A stretch of 64,000 nucleotides of DNA from Alphaproteobacteria bacterium (GTDB lineage: Bacteria; Pseudomonadota; Alphaproteobacteria; Micavibrionales; Micavibrionaceae), in NCBI GenBank assembly GCA_021775965.1, contig JAJFGV010000064.1:62001-126000 (forward strand), in the 5' to 3' direction. The stretch's first letter is position 1. The number at the start of each line of letters is the position of its first letter. Positions 36,625-45,207 of this stretch are shown in pieces. Position numbers and translations under genes: made by a program. Below the pieces are notes generated by a model. It was not told where the DNA came from. It made no database searches and was given only the letters and a program-made list of their open reading frames with translations.

Positions 36625-37632
36625 TTAGTGAATGTTCTTTGCGTTTTCTAAAGCCTGTATCAATTGCGATCTGATTGGTGGATCGAGGGCAGAATGTCCG
36701 GCATCGGGTACGACGATATAATCGGCTTCGGGCCAGAGGTGGTGTAGTTTATAGGCGCTGCGGATCGGGCAGATAATATCGTAGCGGCCCTGAATGATGG
36801 ATGTAGGAATTTTTTTAAGTTTGTCTATTTGACTCAAAATCGATTTTCCCGGCGGGAGAAGTTCATGTTTAAAATAATGGGCCTCGATGCGGGCAAGTGC
36901 CAGTGCATGTTGTTTTTGTTCTGTTGTTGTGATGGTTTCGTAATTGGGTAAAAGCGAAGAGCAGGCGCCTTCATAAAGGCTCCAGCGGATAGCGGCTTCC
37001 AGTTGTGTGGCCGGGTCGTCGTCGGTGAGGCGGCGGTAATAGCCGTTTAGCAAGTCGCTTTGTTCATCTTCGGGTAAAAACCCGGCGAATTGTTCCCAGG
37101 CTTCGGGGAAGACGGTTTTCATGCCATAGAGAAACCAGTCAATCTCTTCCTGTTCGCACAAAAATATTCCGCGCAGGATGAGGCTGATGCATTGTGCAGG
37201 GTAGCGAATGGCATAAAGCATGGCCAAAGTGCTGCCCCAGGAGCCACCAAAAAGATGCCAGCGATTGACATGTAAATGTTTGCGCAAGAATTCTATGTCG
37301 CGAATAAGGTTTTCAGTGTTGTTGTTTTTAAGTTCGCCGAGTGGCGTGGAGCGCCCGGCACCGCGCTGATCGACAATAATGATGCGGTAATGATCCGGAT
37401 CAAAAAACCGGCGATGGGTTGGTGTGGCACCCGCACCGGGACCGCCATGAAGCAGAAGTATAGGGATGCCATCGGGATTACCGCTTTGTTCCCAATATAG
37501 ATTATGCACGTCATCAACGGCCAAAAAACCGCTGGAATAGGGGGGCAGGGCTGGGAAAAGGTCAAGAAGAGGCTGGCGCCGCGATGCGCTTTTATCTTTT
37601 GTAGCTTGAGTGGCGAGGTCTTTTTTGAGCAT
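36625..37632 (-). CDS. pip: Proline iminopeptidase
   Basis: Alpha/beta-hydrolase (S33) releasing N-terminal proline from peptides. The oxyanion motif H-G-G-P-G-A-G is visible, along with the family motif D-Q-R-G-A-G-R-S, the nucleophile elbow G-G-S-W-G-S and a terminal D-A-G-H-S with the catalytic His. I use ATG 37632 (335 residues); GTG 37647 is also possible, as neither has a good ribosome site. It lies between pgk and the nuclease gene. Confidence 0.9.
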   Translation of the reverse strand: MLKKDLATQATKDKSASRRQPLLDLFPALPPYSSGFLAVDDVHNLYWEQSGNPDGIPILLLHGGPGAGATPTHRRFFDPDHYRIIIVDQRGAGRSTPLGELKNNNTENLIRDIEFLRKHLHVNRWHLFGGSWGSTLAMLYAIRYPAQCISLILRGIFLCEQEEIDWFLYGMKTVFPEAWEQFAGFLPEDEQSDLLNGYYRRLTDDDPATQLEAAIRWSLYEGACSSLLPNYETITTTEQKQHALALARIEAHYFKHELLPPGKSILSQIDKLKKIPTSIIQGRYDIICPIRSAYKLHHLWPEADYIVVPDAGHSALDPPIRSQLIQALENAKNIH

Positions 37633-37658
37633 GGCTGGCAAAACCACTGGTTAAAATA

Positions 37659-38564
37659 TTAAGGATTGGGTTCAATTGTCCTCACCATAGGGGGTTCAGG
37701 TGGCTCTGGCAATGTTTGGTCTTCAGCTGCTTTTTCTGCGGGGTTGCGGGCGGTTATTTCAACCGCGCGCGGGTGATTGATCTCCATATAGGCGCCATTA
37801 TAGGATTCAAGCCAGCCGCGGACTCTGATGGTTTTGCCATTCCATTGCAGCGGATCAAGGCCTTCTTTTGTGAAGCTGCGCTTGTCGGTGGGCGCAATCG
37901 AGACGGTAAAATCGTCACGCCAGTTCTTGCCGAAATTCAGATAGATGCGGTTTTTTCTAAGTGCTGCGCTTTCTATGGTGCCTTCGACGATCTGAAAACT
38001 GCCGATATGGTTTTCAGTGTCTTCGGGCATGAGAATGCCGAATCCTTCTGCCGCCCACAGCCCTAGTTTTTCTGCGCGCGCTTTTGTCTCCAGAGCATAC
38101 AAGGCCGCGGCCATTTCCGGGTTGCGCTTTGTGGTGCGTACGCGGGCCAGTCCAAGGGATACGAGGCTGCCCTGTATCCATGCGCCATCATCTTTACGTT
38201 CCAGATGCGCAATGTGGTGGCCCATACGGTTCAGGCGGCCGGAATCTTTCTTTTTGGTCTGGTGGGTATTGACGCTCTGGCCCTCCAACATATCGCGCAG
38301 GATTTTGACTGCCGTGAGCGAAACATCGCCGGGCTCGTGCGTTTTGTAATCTGGAAAATCTATGCCAGTGAGGCGTATCAGCCGGCCATCTTCAAGCTGA
38401 ATCGTATGTGGATCAATGACTTGCAGGACGGCTGATGTGCCTGTTTGTTTGAGTTCGGCGAAATCAGCTTGCGGAAGACTCTTGTCTTGAGCACTGGCAG
38501 GCGCTACATAAAGACAGACAACCAGACTGGCGATAATAAGGAAAGAAAAGAAGGTTTTTATCAT
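37659..38564 (-). CDS. Exported thermonuclease-like (SNase) protein
   Basis: A 301-residue protein from ATG 38564 with a clear signal peptide ending A-S-A-Q near residue 26. The SNase domain (about 40-165) shows I-R-L-T-G-I-D-F-P-D and a D-x-G-R-L segment. A second beta-rich domain follows, then a Pro/Glu-rich tail. Starting upstream would place 29 non-signal-like residues first, so I chose 38564. Its start codon overlaps the plus-strand CATG, where the M48 gene could also begin. Confidence 0.8.
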   Translation of the reverse strand: MIKTFFSFLIIASLVVCLYVAPASAQDKSLPQADFAELKQTGTSAVLQVIDPHTIQLEDGRLIRLTGIDFPDYKTHEPGDVSLTAVKILRDMLEGQSVNTHQTKKKDSGRLNRMGHHIAHLERKDDGAWIQGSLVSLGLARVRTTKRNPEMAAALYALETKARAEKLGLWAAEGFGILMPEDTENHIGSFQIVEGTIESAALRKNRIYLNFGKNWRDDFTVSIAPTDKRSFTKEGLDPLQWNGKTIRVRGWLESYNGAYMEINHPRAVEITARNPAEKAAEDQTLPEPPEPPMVRTIEPNP

Positions 38565-38589
38565 GGCATTACATTGGACAGATTCACGC

Positions 38590-40032
38590 ATGAATTTCAA
38601 GAGCTTGTTTGTGGTTCTTGTCTTGCCACTTATGGCGGCATGCAGCACCAACCCGGCGACGGGCGAACAACAATTCGCGGCGCTGATGTCACCACAGCAG
38701 GAAGTGAAAGTCGGCGCGCAGGAACATCAAAATGTGGTCAAGCAATTTGGTATCTACGACAATCCGGCTTTGACCGGCTATGTGAACCAGGTTGGGCAGA
38801 AGGTTGCGCAATATACCGAGCGCCCGGATGTTAAGTATCAGTTCTTTGTTGTTGATTCACCGATCACCAATGCGTTTGCTTTGCCGGGTGGATATATATA
38901 TGTCTCGCGCGGCTTGTTATCGTTGGCCAATAGCGAGGCAGAATTGGCGGCGGTTTTGGGTCATGAAGCTGGGCATATCACCGGGCGTCATTCGGCCGAG
39001 CGTTATTCGACCGGTGTTGTGACGTCATTGGGCGCGGCGGTATTGGCTGCGGCACTTGGTAATGACAGTGCGTCGCAGGCTTTGGGTGTCGGTTCTGATT
39101 TGTTGTTGAAATCCTATTCACGCGGGCAAGAGCATGAGGCCGACAGTCTCGGCATTCGTTATCTGGCGCGCTCAGGCTATGACACCAAAGCGATGACATG
39201 GTTTTTAAGCAATTTGCAGGCTGACTCGGCGTTGCAGGGCAAATTGGCCGGACGGGATTCACAAGGGGCGGGTTATTTCTCGACCCACCCGGCAACATCA
39301 GAACGCATTGCGAAGACTGTTTCGGAAGCAAACAGGCATCAGGGGCAGGGACGCGTGAACCGTGATGGCTATCTTAAAATGATTAAAGGAATGCCTTTTG
39401 GTGATAGCGAGGCGCAGGGTTTTGTGCGCGGGCAGGATTTTTACCACACGAAAATGGGTTTTACTTTCAAAGTGCCCGATGGGTTTAACCTGGTGAACCA
39501 GCCCAATGCTGTTGTGGCGACATCAAAATCTGGCGCGGTTGTTCTGTTTGATATGGCGGGCAACAAGGGGGGCGTTGATGCGGCGACCTATCTGGGTCAG
39601 ACATGGATGAAGGACCAGCCGATCAACGGGATCGAACGCGTTAAGATCGGTGGCATGAACGCTGCGTCTGCCGGGTTTCAGGGCCGGGTGAACGGTCAGC
39701 CGATGAATATTCGTCTGGTGGCGATTGAATGGAAGCCCGATACGATTGCGCGGTTCCAGATTGCCATGCCAGCCAATGCATCGCAGCCGCTGGTTGAAGG
39801 TCTGAAACGCACGACGTATAGCTTCCGCAATTTGAGTGCGAGCGAGCGGCAATCGATCCAGCCGTATAAGGTGCGGATTGTGACGGCAGCGGTCAGTGAT
39901 AGTGTGGCTTCACTTGCGCGTAAGATGCCGTTTGATGATTATCAGGAAGAACGTTTCCGTGTTTTGAATGGTTTGAATCCCAATGAAGGTGTGCAGCCCG
40001 GACGGCAATATAAGATTGTTTCGAGCAGGTAG
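38590..40032 (+). CDS. M48-family lipoprotein metallopeptidase with LysM-like end
   Basis: A 480-residue protein with a lipoprotein signal and lipobox M-A-A-C (C18). The zinc site is H-E-A-G-H at 125-129 with third ligand E183 in the E-H-E-A-D motif. The last 60 residues resemble a LysM module (D-S-V-A-S-L-A, L-N-G-L-N, P-G-x-x-Y-K-I-V). This fits periplasmic quality-control proteases such as the BepA type, but with a wall-binding domain. ATG 38590 is chosen over 38563 because the signal peptide starts cleanly there. Confidence 0.88.
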   Translation: MNFKSLFVVLVLPLMAACSTNPATGEQQFAALMSPQQEVKVGAQEHQNVVKQFGIYDNPALTGYVNQVGQKVAQYTERPDVKYQFFVVDSPITNAFALPGGYIYVSRGLLSLANSEAELAAVLGHEAGHITGRHSAERYSTGVVTSLGAAVLAAALGNDSASQALGVGSDLLLKSYSRGQEHEADSLGIRYLARSGYDTKAMTWFLSNLQADSALQGKLAGRDSQGAGYFSTHPATSERIAKTVSEANRHQGQGRVNRDGYLKMIKGMPFGDSEAQGFVRGQDFYHTKMGFTFKVPDGFNLVNQPNAVVATSKSGAVVLFDMAGNKGGVDAATYLGQTWMKDQPINGIERVKIGGMNAASAGFQGRVNGQPMNIRLVAIEWKPDTIARFQIAMPANASQPLVEGLKRTTYSFRNLSASERQSIQPYKVRIVTAAVSDSVASLARKMPFDDYQEERFRVLNGLNPNEGVQPGRQYKIVSSR

Positions 40033-40068
40033 GTTTTTAACCGCGGATCAACGCCGATTGCCGCAGAT

Positions 40069-40153
40069 CGTCATTGCGAGGAGCGATAGCGACGTGGCAA
40101 TCCAGAGGATACAGCGGTAAGACTGGATTGCTTCGCTGACGCTCGCAATGACG
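40069..40153. repeat. Dispersed palindromic repeat, copy B
   Basis: An 85-base imperfect palindrome with the same CGTCATTGCGAG and CTCGCAATGACG ends as copy A. About 29 bases just upstream (40040-40068) share a periodic CCGCGGAT/CCGCAGAT unit with the matching stretch before copy D. Confidence 0.9.
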
Positions 40154-40232
40154 GAGTAGGGGAAGTTTTCCCTTGTGCCCACCTAAAAGTTATGGCAAGA
40201 GTGTGTAACTCTGAGTAAAGAAAGGTAAGAAA

Positions 40233-40631
40233 ATGGGACAAGGTATAAAGACATTCATGGGGTCAGGTGACGGCAGCAAACTGATGCTAGTTCCCCAAGA
40301 TAAATTAGCCGAGGACTTAGAAGAAGAATCTTATCAAAAGCTGGTTCGATTAAATCGTGCCATTTTCATGGTGTACGATACTATGTTCGACTTTTATCGA
40401 TATTTGCAGAAACCTTGGTCAGCTGAAAGAGCAGGGTTGGTTCAGTCTTCTATGGATGACTTTGCAGGAGCTGTTGAAGCTGCCGAAGTTCTTTTTGAAA
40501 ACCCCGAAGAATATGCGGAGCTCAATAGATTAGTGCAAGAAATGAAGGATTGTGGCGCTTGGGATGAGGTTAAGCAACTGGTTGAAGAAGGCTTAACCCT
40601 AAAGGCAACGCCTGATCCAATGCCTGCCTAA
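40233..40631 (+). CDS. Small helical protein of unknown function
   Basis: A 132-residue acidic, mostly helical soluble protein preceded by AAAGGTAAG. There is no signal peptide. No family recognised. Its stop overlaps the converging rpoH stop by 4 bases. Composition is AT-richer than rpoH. Confidence 0.6.
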   Translation: MGQGIKTFMGSGDGSKLMLVPQDKLAEDLEEESYQKLVRLNRAIFMVYDTMFDFYRYLQKPWSAERAGLVQSSMDDFAGAVEAAEVLFENPEEYAELNRLVQEMKDCGAWDEVKQLVEEGLTLKATPDPMPA

Positions 40632-41509
40632 CCCTCCAAAAACAAATCGCCTTTGTCTTCGACCATATCGTTGATGGATGTTTTTAGTTTGTCGAGCGCG
40701 CGGGCTTCTAACTGACGCACGCGTTCCTTGCTGATGCCAAGACCTTTGCCCAGCGTTTCCAGCGTTACGACTTCATCGCCAAGATGACGTTCACGGATAA
40801 TGGTTTGCTCCCGATCGCTAAGGCTACCGAGGGCCTGGTTCAGCCAGGCTGAGCGTGTTTGTGCGTCTTTGGTGCCGACGACGACTTCTTCGGGGTTGGG
40901 GCGCTCGTCTGCCAGAAAGCTCTGCCATTCTTCATCGCCCTCTTCACTGAGGCGGGCATTGAGGGAGCTGTCGCCACCGGACAAGCGCCGTTCCATCGCT
41001 TCGACCTCTTTGGTTTTAACGCCGAGGTCATTGGCAATAAATTCCCGGCCTTCATCGTTGAGGCTTTGGCCGTTCTTTTCGATCTGCGCGCGGAGGCGGC
41101 GCAGGTTGAAAAAGAGCGATTTCTGGGCTGCGGTTGTACCGGTCCTTACAATCGACCAGTTGCGCAGCACGTAATCCTGGATTGCGGCGCGGATCCACCA
41201 TGATGCATAGGTTGAAAAGCGCAGATCGCGTTCGGGATCGAAGCGCTCGGCGGCCTGCATCAGGCCGATATTGCCTTCCTGGATCAGGTCGCCCAAGGGC
41301 AGGCCGTAATTTCTGAATTTCGAGGCCATGGCTATAACCAGCCGTGTGTAAGAGCTTACCATCTCATGCAGGGCTTTTTCGTCGCGCTCATCACGCCAGC
41401 GCCGGGCCAGGTCCAGCTCGTGATGTTTTTCCAGCATGGGGGCATCCATCGCCGTTTTGATATAGGCGGTGTTGGCTCTTTGGGTCTGTGGGTCGTCAAT
41501 ATGTGCCAT
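40628..41509 (-). CDS. rpoH: RNA polymerase sigma-32 factor
   Basis: Heat-shock sigma factor of 293 residues. Region 2 shows D-L-I-Q-E-G-N-I-G-L-M, F-S-T-Y-A-S-W-W-I-R and D-Y-V-L-R-N-W; the RpoH box is Q-K-S-L-F-F-N-L-R-R. Region 4 has L-G-I-S-K-E-R-V-R-Q-L-E. AAAGGAG precedes the start. Upstream sequence (41520-41600) contains several TTG-like -35 candidates but no clear single promoter. Confidence 0.96.
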   Translation of the reverse strand: MAHIDDPQTQRANTAYIKTAMDAPMLEKHHELDLARRWRDERDEKALHEMVSSYTRLVIAMASKFRNYGLPLGDLIQEGNIGLMQAAERFDPERDLRFSTYASWWIRAAIQDYVLRNWSIVRTGTTAAQKSLFFNLRRLRAQIEKNGQSLNDEGREFIANDLGVKTKEVEAMERRLSGGDSSLNARLSEEGDEEWQSFLADERPNPEEVVVGTKDAQTRSAWLNQALGSLSDREQTIIRERHLGDEVVTLETLGKGLGISKERVRQLEARALDKLKTSINDMVEDKGDLFLEG

Positions 41510-41669
41510 GTCAATTCTCCTTTTCGACTCGATACTGTACTGATTGGTACAACACTAGCTTATTCGTAGCGAGAATGCAAATTGGTTACAAAGTTCTAAA
41601 ATTTATACGTGTCATAGCGACAATCCCTGCGAAAACAGAGGGGGCGGTTATAGAAAATATTGGAGTGTT

Positions 41670-42488
41670 CTAAGCTTCGAGCATTTCGAAGGTTTCGCCG
41701 GCGCTGTCAAAACCGGCACAGACGAGCGGGCCGCCAAAGCCGCAGCCGCCATCTATCGTGGCGGTGACGCAGTTCATTTTAATGCCGTTATGATCGGGGT
41801 CGTATCCGCGCACGACTTTTTCAAAAGGCGCGTAGGGCGCATCGATGGCTTCAAATTCTTTGCCGGCCCACCAGAAATTGTCATTTTGGTCGCCGAGGCT
41901 TTTTTGTCCGTCAATGCCGGCATGCACGAACAGCATCGGGTAGTTTGCTCCTTCGTCCGTATGGGCGGCGCGCAGCAGCTGGGTGCCGAATATTTCGTGT
42001 CCGGGGTGGTTTCTGACGGTTTCGCGGATTTTCCCTGTCCATTTGGTCAGGCCCATCACCCCGGCGCGGCAGGCCTCAATCCCGTCATGTGGCGATAGGC
42101 CATAGGCATAGAGCGTGCTGGATAGGCCGTTGCCGAGCATCCACAGCAAGACATCGGCGGGGTTGGGGGCGAATTGTATCTGGAGCAGTTTTTGCCACAT
42201 TTCTTCCTGTGTGCCGCGCAGGTAAATGAGGTCATGGGCCATCATGCCCGGCCCGGCCAGAACCAGCCGCCGGAAGGCCAGAATTTCATCAATGCTTTCA
42301 ACAGCGCTTTCGCCATAGCCTATGTAATTGCCGAGATAGACGATTTTATCGCCGGGCTTTATATGTTCGAGCAGGGTGTCATGAAGGGCGGTCAGCCGCT
42401 CGACGTCACCATGAATAGCCGATATGGCCCATATCCGTTCGGGAGAGCCAAGGGTGGTAAAGCGGTTGTCTTTAATGGTTTTGCACAC
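41670..42488 (-). CDS. PPP/calcineurin-fold protein lacking metal ligands (pseudophosphatase candidate)
   Basis: A 272-residue protein with the outline of Ser/Thr-phosphatase or ApaH-type metallophosphoesterases. The usual ligand motifs are changed: D-x-H-G reads A-I-H-G near residue 25, G-D-x-x-D-R-G reads G-N-Y-I-G-Y-G near residues 53-59, and G-N-H-E reads G-T-Q-E near residue 92. V-H-A-G-I is kept at about 190. So most metal-binding residues are missing while the fold seems kept. A binding or regulatory role is more likely than catalysis. The identity rests on motif spacing. Confidence 0.6.
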   Translation of the reverse strand: MCKTIKDNRFTTLGSPERIWAISAIHGDVERLTALHDTLLEHIKPGDKIVYLGNYIGYGESAVESIDEILAFRRLVLAGPGMMAHDLIYLRGTQEEMWQKLLQIQFAPNPADVLLWMLGNGLSSTLYAYGLSPHDGIEACRAGVMGLTKWTGKIRETVRNHPGHEIFGTQLLRAAHTDEGANYPMLFVHAGIDGQKSLGDQNDNFWWAGKEFEAIDAPYAPFEKVVRGYDPDHNGIKMNCVTATIDGGCGFGGPLVCAGFDSAGETFEMLEA

Positions 42489-42579
42489 TGTGGATATTGG
42501 GTTTCAATAAAGGGGCAAAAAATAAGAGGTAGGAGACTCTGGAAAGAATAGTTGCCAGAATCATATCAAGTGTACAATA

Positions 42580-42615
42580 AAATCAGGCGCATAGAAACCC
42601 CTATGCGCCTGATTT
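42580..42615 (-). terminator. Long hairpin downstream of carD
   Basis: A 15-bp perfect stem (42580-42594 with 42601-42615) encloses a 6-base loop. It is followed on the minus strand by only a weak TATT. It probably ends carD transcription. Confidence 0.6.
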
Positions 42616-42645
42616 GGAATAATAGTCGTAATATCTTAGAGAGAA

Positions 42646-43170
42646 TTAAGCCGCTTGTTTGGCCTTCACTTCCTTCTGGAGCATTTTTTCCAGACGCTCT
42701 GTGGCTTTTTCGTCCGTGATTTTTTCAACGGCTGCCACTTCGCGGGCCAGTCTTTCCAGTGCGGACTGGTAAATCTGGCGTTCTGAATAGGATTGCTCTG
42801 TGTCGTCATTGCTGCGTTTAAGGTCACGAAGAACCTCGGCAATTGATACAGGGTCACCTGAATTGATCTTTGTTTCGTATTCCTGAGCACGGCGGCTCCA
42901 CATGGTGCGGCGGATGCGGGAGCGGCCCTTGAGTGTTGTAAGGGCATCTTTCAGGCGGTCTGTGGTGCTGAGCTTGCGTAAACCTGAGGATTCAGCCTTC
43001 ATCACAGGAATTTTGAGGCGCATACGCTCTTTTTCAAAGCTGACAACATAAAGGTTAACGTTCATACCGGCGATGGTTTGTGTTTCCAAGCCTTCGATTT
43101 GTCCGACCCCATGGGCCGCATAAACAACATAGTCACCTTTTGAGAAATCAATATTATCATTGTCAGCCAT
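42646..43170 (-). CDS. carD: CarD/CdnL-family transcription regulator
   Basis: RNA-polymerase-binding factor that stabilises promoter open complexes. The 174-residue protein has an N-terminal RID/Tudor-like domain (F-S-K-G-D-Y-V-V-Y-A-A-H-G-V-G) and a helical C-terminal DNA-binding domain containing a conserved basic S-R-I-R-R-T-M-W-S-R-R-A motif. The C-terminal Lys/Ala-rich tail is short. Confidence 0.93.
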   Translation of the reverse strand: MADNDNIDFSKGDYVVYAAHGVGQIEGLETQTIAGMNVNLYVVSFEKERMRLKIPVMKAESSGLRKLSTTDRLKDALTTLKGRSRIRRTMWSRRAQEYETKINSGDPVSIAEVLRDLKRSNDDTEQSYSERQIYQSALERLAREVAAVEKITDEKATERLEKMLQKEVKAKQAA

Positions 43171-43204
43171 GTTTTTTCACCTTTGTTCGTTAGAGTTTTT
43201 ATTA

Positions 43205-43233
43205 AGCGCCGGGATCATAATACGGCGCCGGTT
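43205..43233. other. Hairpin with T run in the carD leader region
   Basis: GCGCCG (43205-43210) pairs with CGGCGC around an 11-base loop, and a T run follows on the plus strand. On the carD strand no T run follows, so it would terminate antisense rather than carD transcription. It lies about 35 bases before the carD start. Confidence 0.35.
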
Positions 43234-43333
43234 TTTTTAATCCCGTAAAACGAAGTAAGCAATGCCTGTGCCATATCCTGAGGATAGTGGCAGCGCCGCT
43301 TAAAACCGTTGATAATTGGGCTTACGGGAAGGG

Positions 43334-43362
43334 AGTGTACTCGAAATTTCGTAAAATTTCAA
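43334..43362 (-). promoter_or_regulatory. carD promoter
   Basis: On the minus strand TTGAAA (43357-43362) and TACACT (43334-43339) are separated by exactly 17 bases. The transcript would have a leader of about 155 bases, including the GC-rich hairpin near 43205. Confidence 0.6.
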
Positions 43363-43423
43363 CAAATAAGTGCAGGGGGACCGAATCTTATCCTTTTAGT
43401 CCTTTAAGCCTAGAGGGCAAGCC

Positions 43424-44131
43424 CTAATCTTTATGCCTGTTTTTAATCTCTTCGGCGCTTTCCCTGATACCCCCTAGTTTGTGGATGGGAATGAAGCTTT
43501 TATCAAGAATGCGCGATGTTGTGGATAATTTGAAAGAGGCACCCAGTAGATTATGTGCGGTGCGGCGGTGATTTCCTCCAAACTCCAGCGCAATCAAATC
43601 CTGGACAATTTTTTCAGACAAATGGGTTAGCACATCGGCAAGGCTTGCGCCGTCTGCAGAAACAGCATTTCCGCGTTTTGTTTTTACAAAGCCCTTGAAC
43701 AATTCGGTATCAGGGCCCTGTTTGTGCAGGTTGTCGATATAAACCTCTTCGAGTGAGCAGCTTTCTCTAAAGCCACGGGAAAAACGGTGAAAATGATGCT
43801 GTTCAAGATTGAGGGCATAACCGGCAAAAATAGCCGCACTCCTGACGATCGCTGTCAGTTTTTGTGTGTCGAATGTTTCGGTTAAATCAATCGTGGTACA
43901 GCCACTAAACATCAGCGCTTTGATCTGTGTGGTTTTTTCAAGATGTGTTGTATAGGCCAGTGCATCGCCGGAAAAGCCGTCCAGATCGACGCTCAGAAGC
44001 CGAGCATCTTCCTTCGTTCGGATGATACTCAGTTTGTTCGTGCAGGCATCGTATTTGTAACTAAAACCAGTGCCCCACGCATCGAAACTGCCCAGTGGGC
44101 CCGTTTCATGGTGCAGTAATGTAAAACTCAT
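43424..44131 (-). CDS. Unrecognised soluble protein
   Basis: A 235-residue protein with no signal peptide or membrane segment. It looks alpha/beta in the first 120 residues and helical after, with a conserved-looking R-R-T-A-H-N-L-L-G motif near residue 190. No family recognised. It stands alone between carD and ldcA. Confidence 0.6.
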   Translation of the reverse strand: MSFTLLHHETGPLGSFDAWGTGFSYKYDACTNKLSIIRTKEDARLLSVDLDGFSGDALAYTTHLEKTTQIKALMFSGCTTIDLTETFDTQKLTAIVRSAAIFAGYALNLEQHHFHRFSRGFRESCSLEEVYIDNLHKQGPDTELFKGFVKTKRGNAVSADGASLADVLTHLSEKIVQDLIALEFGGNHRRTAHNLLGASFKLSTTSRILDKSFIPIHKLGGIRESAEEIKNRHKD

Positions 44132-44243
44132 AACCCCGATACTTTTTTATTTGATTGGCCCAGTGTACCACAGGCATATATGTACTCGTCAAATTTCTAC
44201 ATTAGATCGTTGTAAAGTAAGGGAGTTTTGAGTCCGGGGTTTG

Positions 44244-45152
44244 TTATGTCTGAACAGCGGAGTCGAGCAGTTCTAATGAAATAGAATTATTTTGTGCTTT
44301 TAGTGCCGCTTTTGTGCCGATAGGGAAGGTGTAGAGCGTTTTTCCGTGGCCGAAAGGGGCGTTCATGATGACGGGAATGTTTAAATCCTGGGTATGTTCC
44401 CTGATTATATTCTCGAGCGTGAAGCCAAATGGTGTACCGCTGTCCTGGGTTTTGTGGAAGTCGCCGAGGATGAGGCCGGTGATTTTTTCAAAAATTCCGA
44501 GGCGTTTTAAGTGAAGAAACATTCTATCAAAACGACTGAGTTCTTCGTGGCAGTCTTCGAGAAACAGGATTGCGCCGTCAGTGAAATCATCGGGTAAGGT
44601 TTGTGGAAGGTATTGGAAGACGCTGAGATTGCCGCCGACCAGTGGCCCTTGCGCTTCGCCTTCATTGAGGATGGTGACTTTGTCCATGGGGTAGTCGGCG
44701 GGTTGGCCGGTTAGTAGGCCATTTAGGTGATCGAATTCCTTATATTTATGCAGGCTCTTAAACACCGGACCGTGGAAGGTGGTGAGGCCGGTATGGGCGT
44801 AGACAGTATTCAGTAAGCTTGTGACGTCACTAAAGCCGATGAAGATTTTTGGTTTCTCCTTCAGAGCGTCATAGTTGATCGAGTCTATGATATGCAGGCT
44901 GCGATTGCCGCCGCCAGCCGCCCAGATGGCCTGGATGTCATCGCGTTGCCAGAGGCCTTGTAGCGCCAAAGTTTTTTGGAGGTGTGTGCCAGCGGATTGG
45001 TTTTCGCGCTCATAAGTTTGCGGGTGGACAAAAACTTTGTAGCCTTTGCCTTCCAGAAATGCCGTCGATTTTTCGATGTCTGCTTTTTCGACGACACTGG
45101 ATGGGGCCATCACGCCGATGGTATCGCCGGGTTTTAGAGGAGGTGGTTTCAT
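44244..45152 (-). CDS. ldcA: LD-carboxypeptidase (muramoyltetrapeptide carboxypeptidase)
   Basis: Serine peptidase of family S66 that removes the terminal D-Ala from muropeptide tetrapeptides in recycling. P-G-D-T-I-G-V-M-A-P-S-S opens the protein and G-F-S-D-V-T-S-L carries the nucleophile Ser; A-A-G-G-G-N precedes it. ATG 45152 gives 302 residues and the family start; TTG 45188 is an alternative. Neither has a clear ribosome site. No signal peptide, so cytoplasmic. Confidence 0.9.
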   Translation of the reverse strand: MKPPPLKPGDTIGVMAPSSVVEKADIEKSTAFLEGKGYKVFVHPQTYERENQSAGTHLQKTLALQGLWQRDDIQAIWAAGGGNRSLHIIDSINYDALKEKPKIFIGFSDVTSLLNTVYAHTGLTTFHGPVFKSLHKYKEFDHLNGLLTGQPADYPMDKVTILNEGEAQGPLVGGNLSVFQYLPQTLPDDFTDGAILFLEDCHEELSRFDRMFLHLKRLGIFEKITGLILGDFHKTQDSGTPFGFTLENIIREHTQDLNIPVIMNAPFGHGKTLYTFPIGTKAALKAQNNSISLELLDSAVQT

Positions 45153-45207
45153 GAGGTTTAGTTTAGGTGGCTTTCTGCCTGTTTTCAAATACTACGTGTA
45201 TGCTTGT

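Noticed and set aside
40069-40153. CRISPR-like repeats
   Set aside because: The repeats are dispersed palindromes with no regular array, spacers or cas genes.
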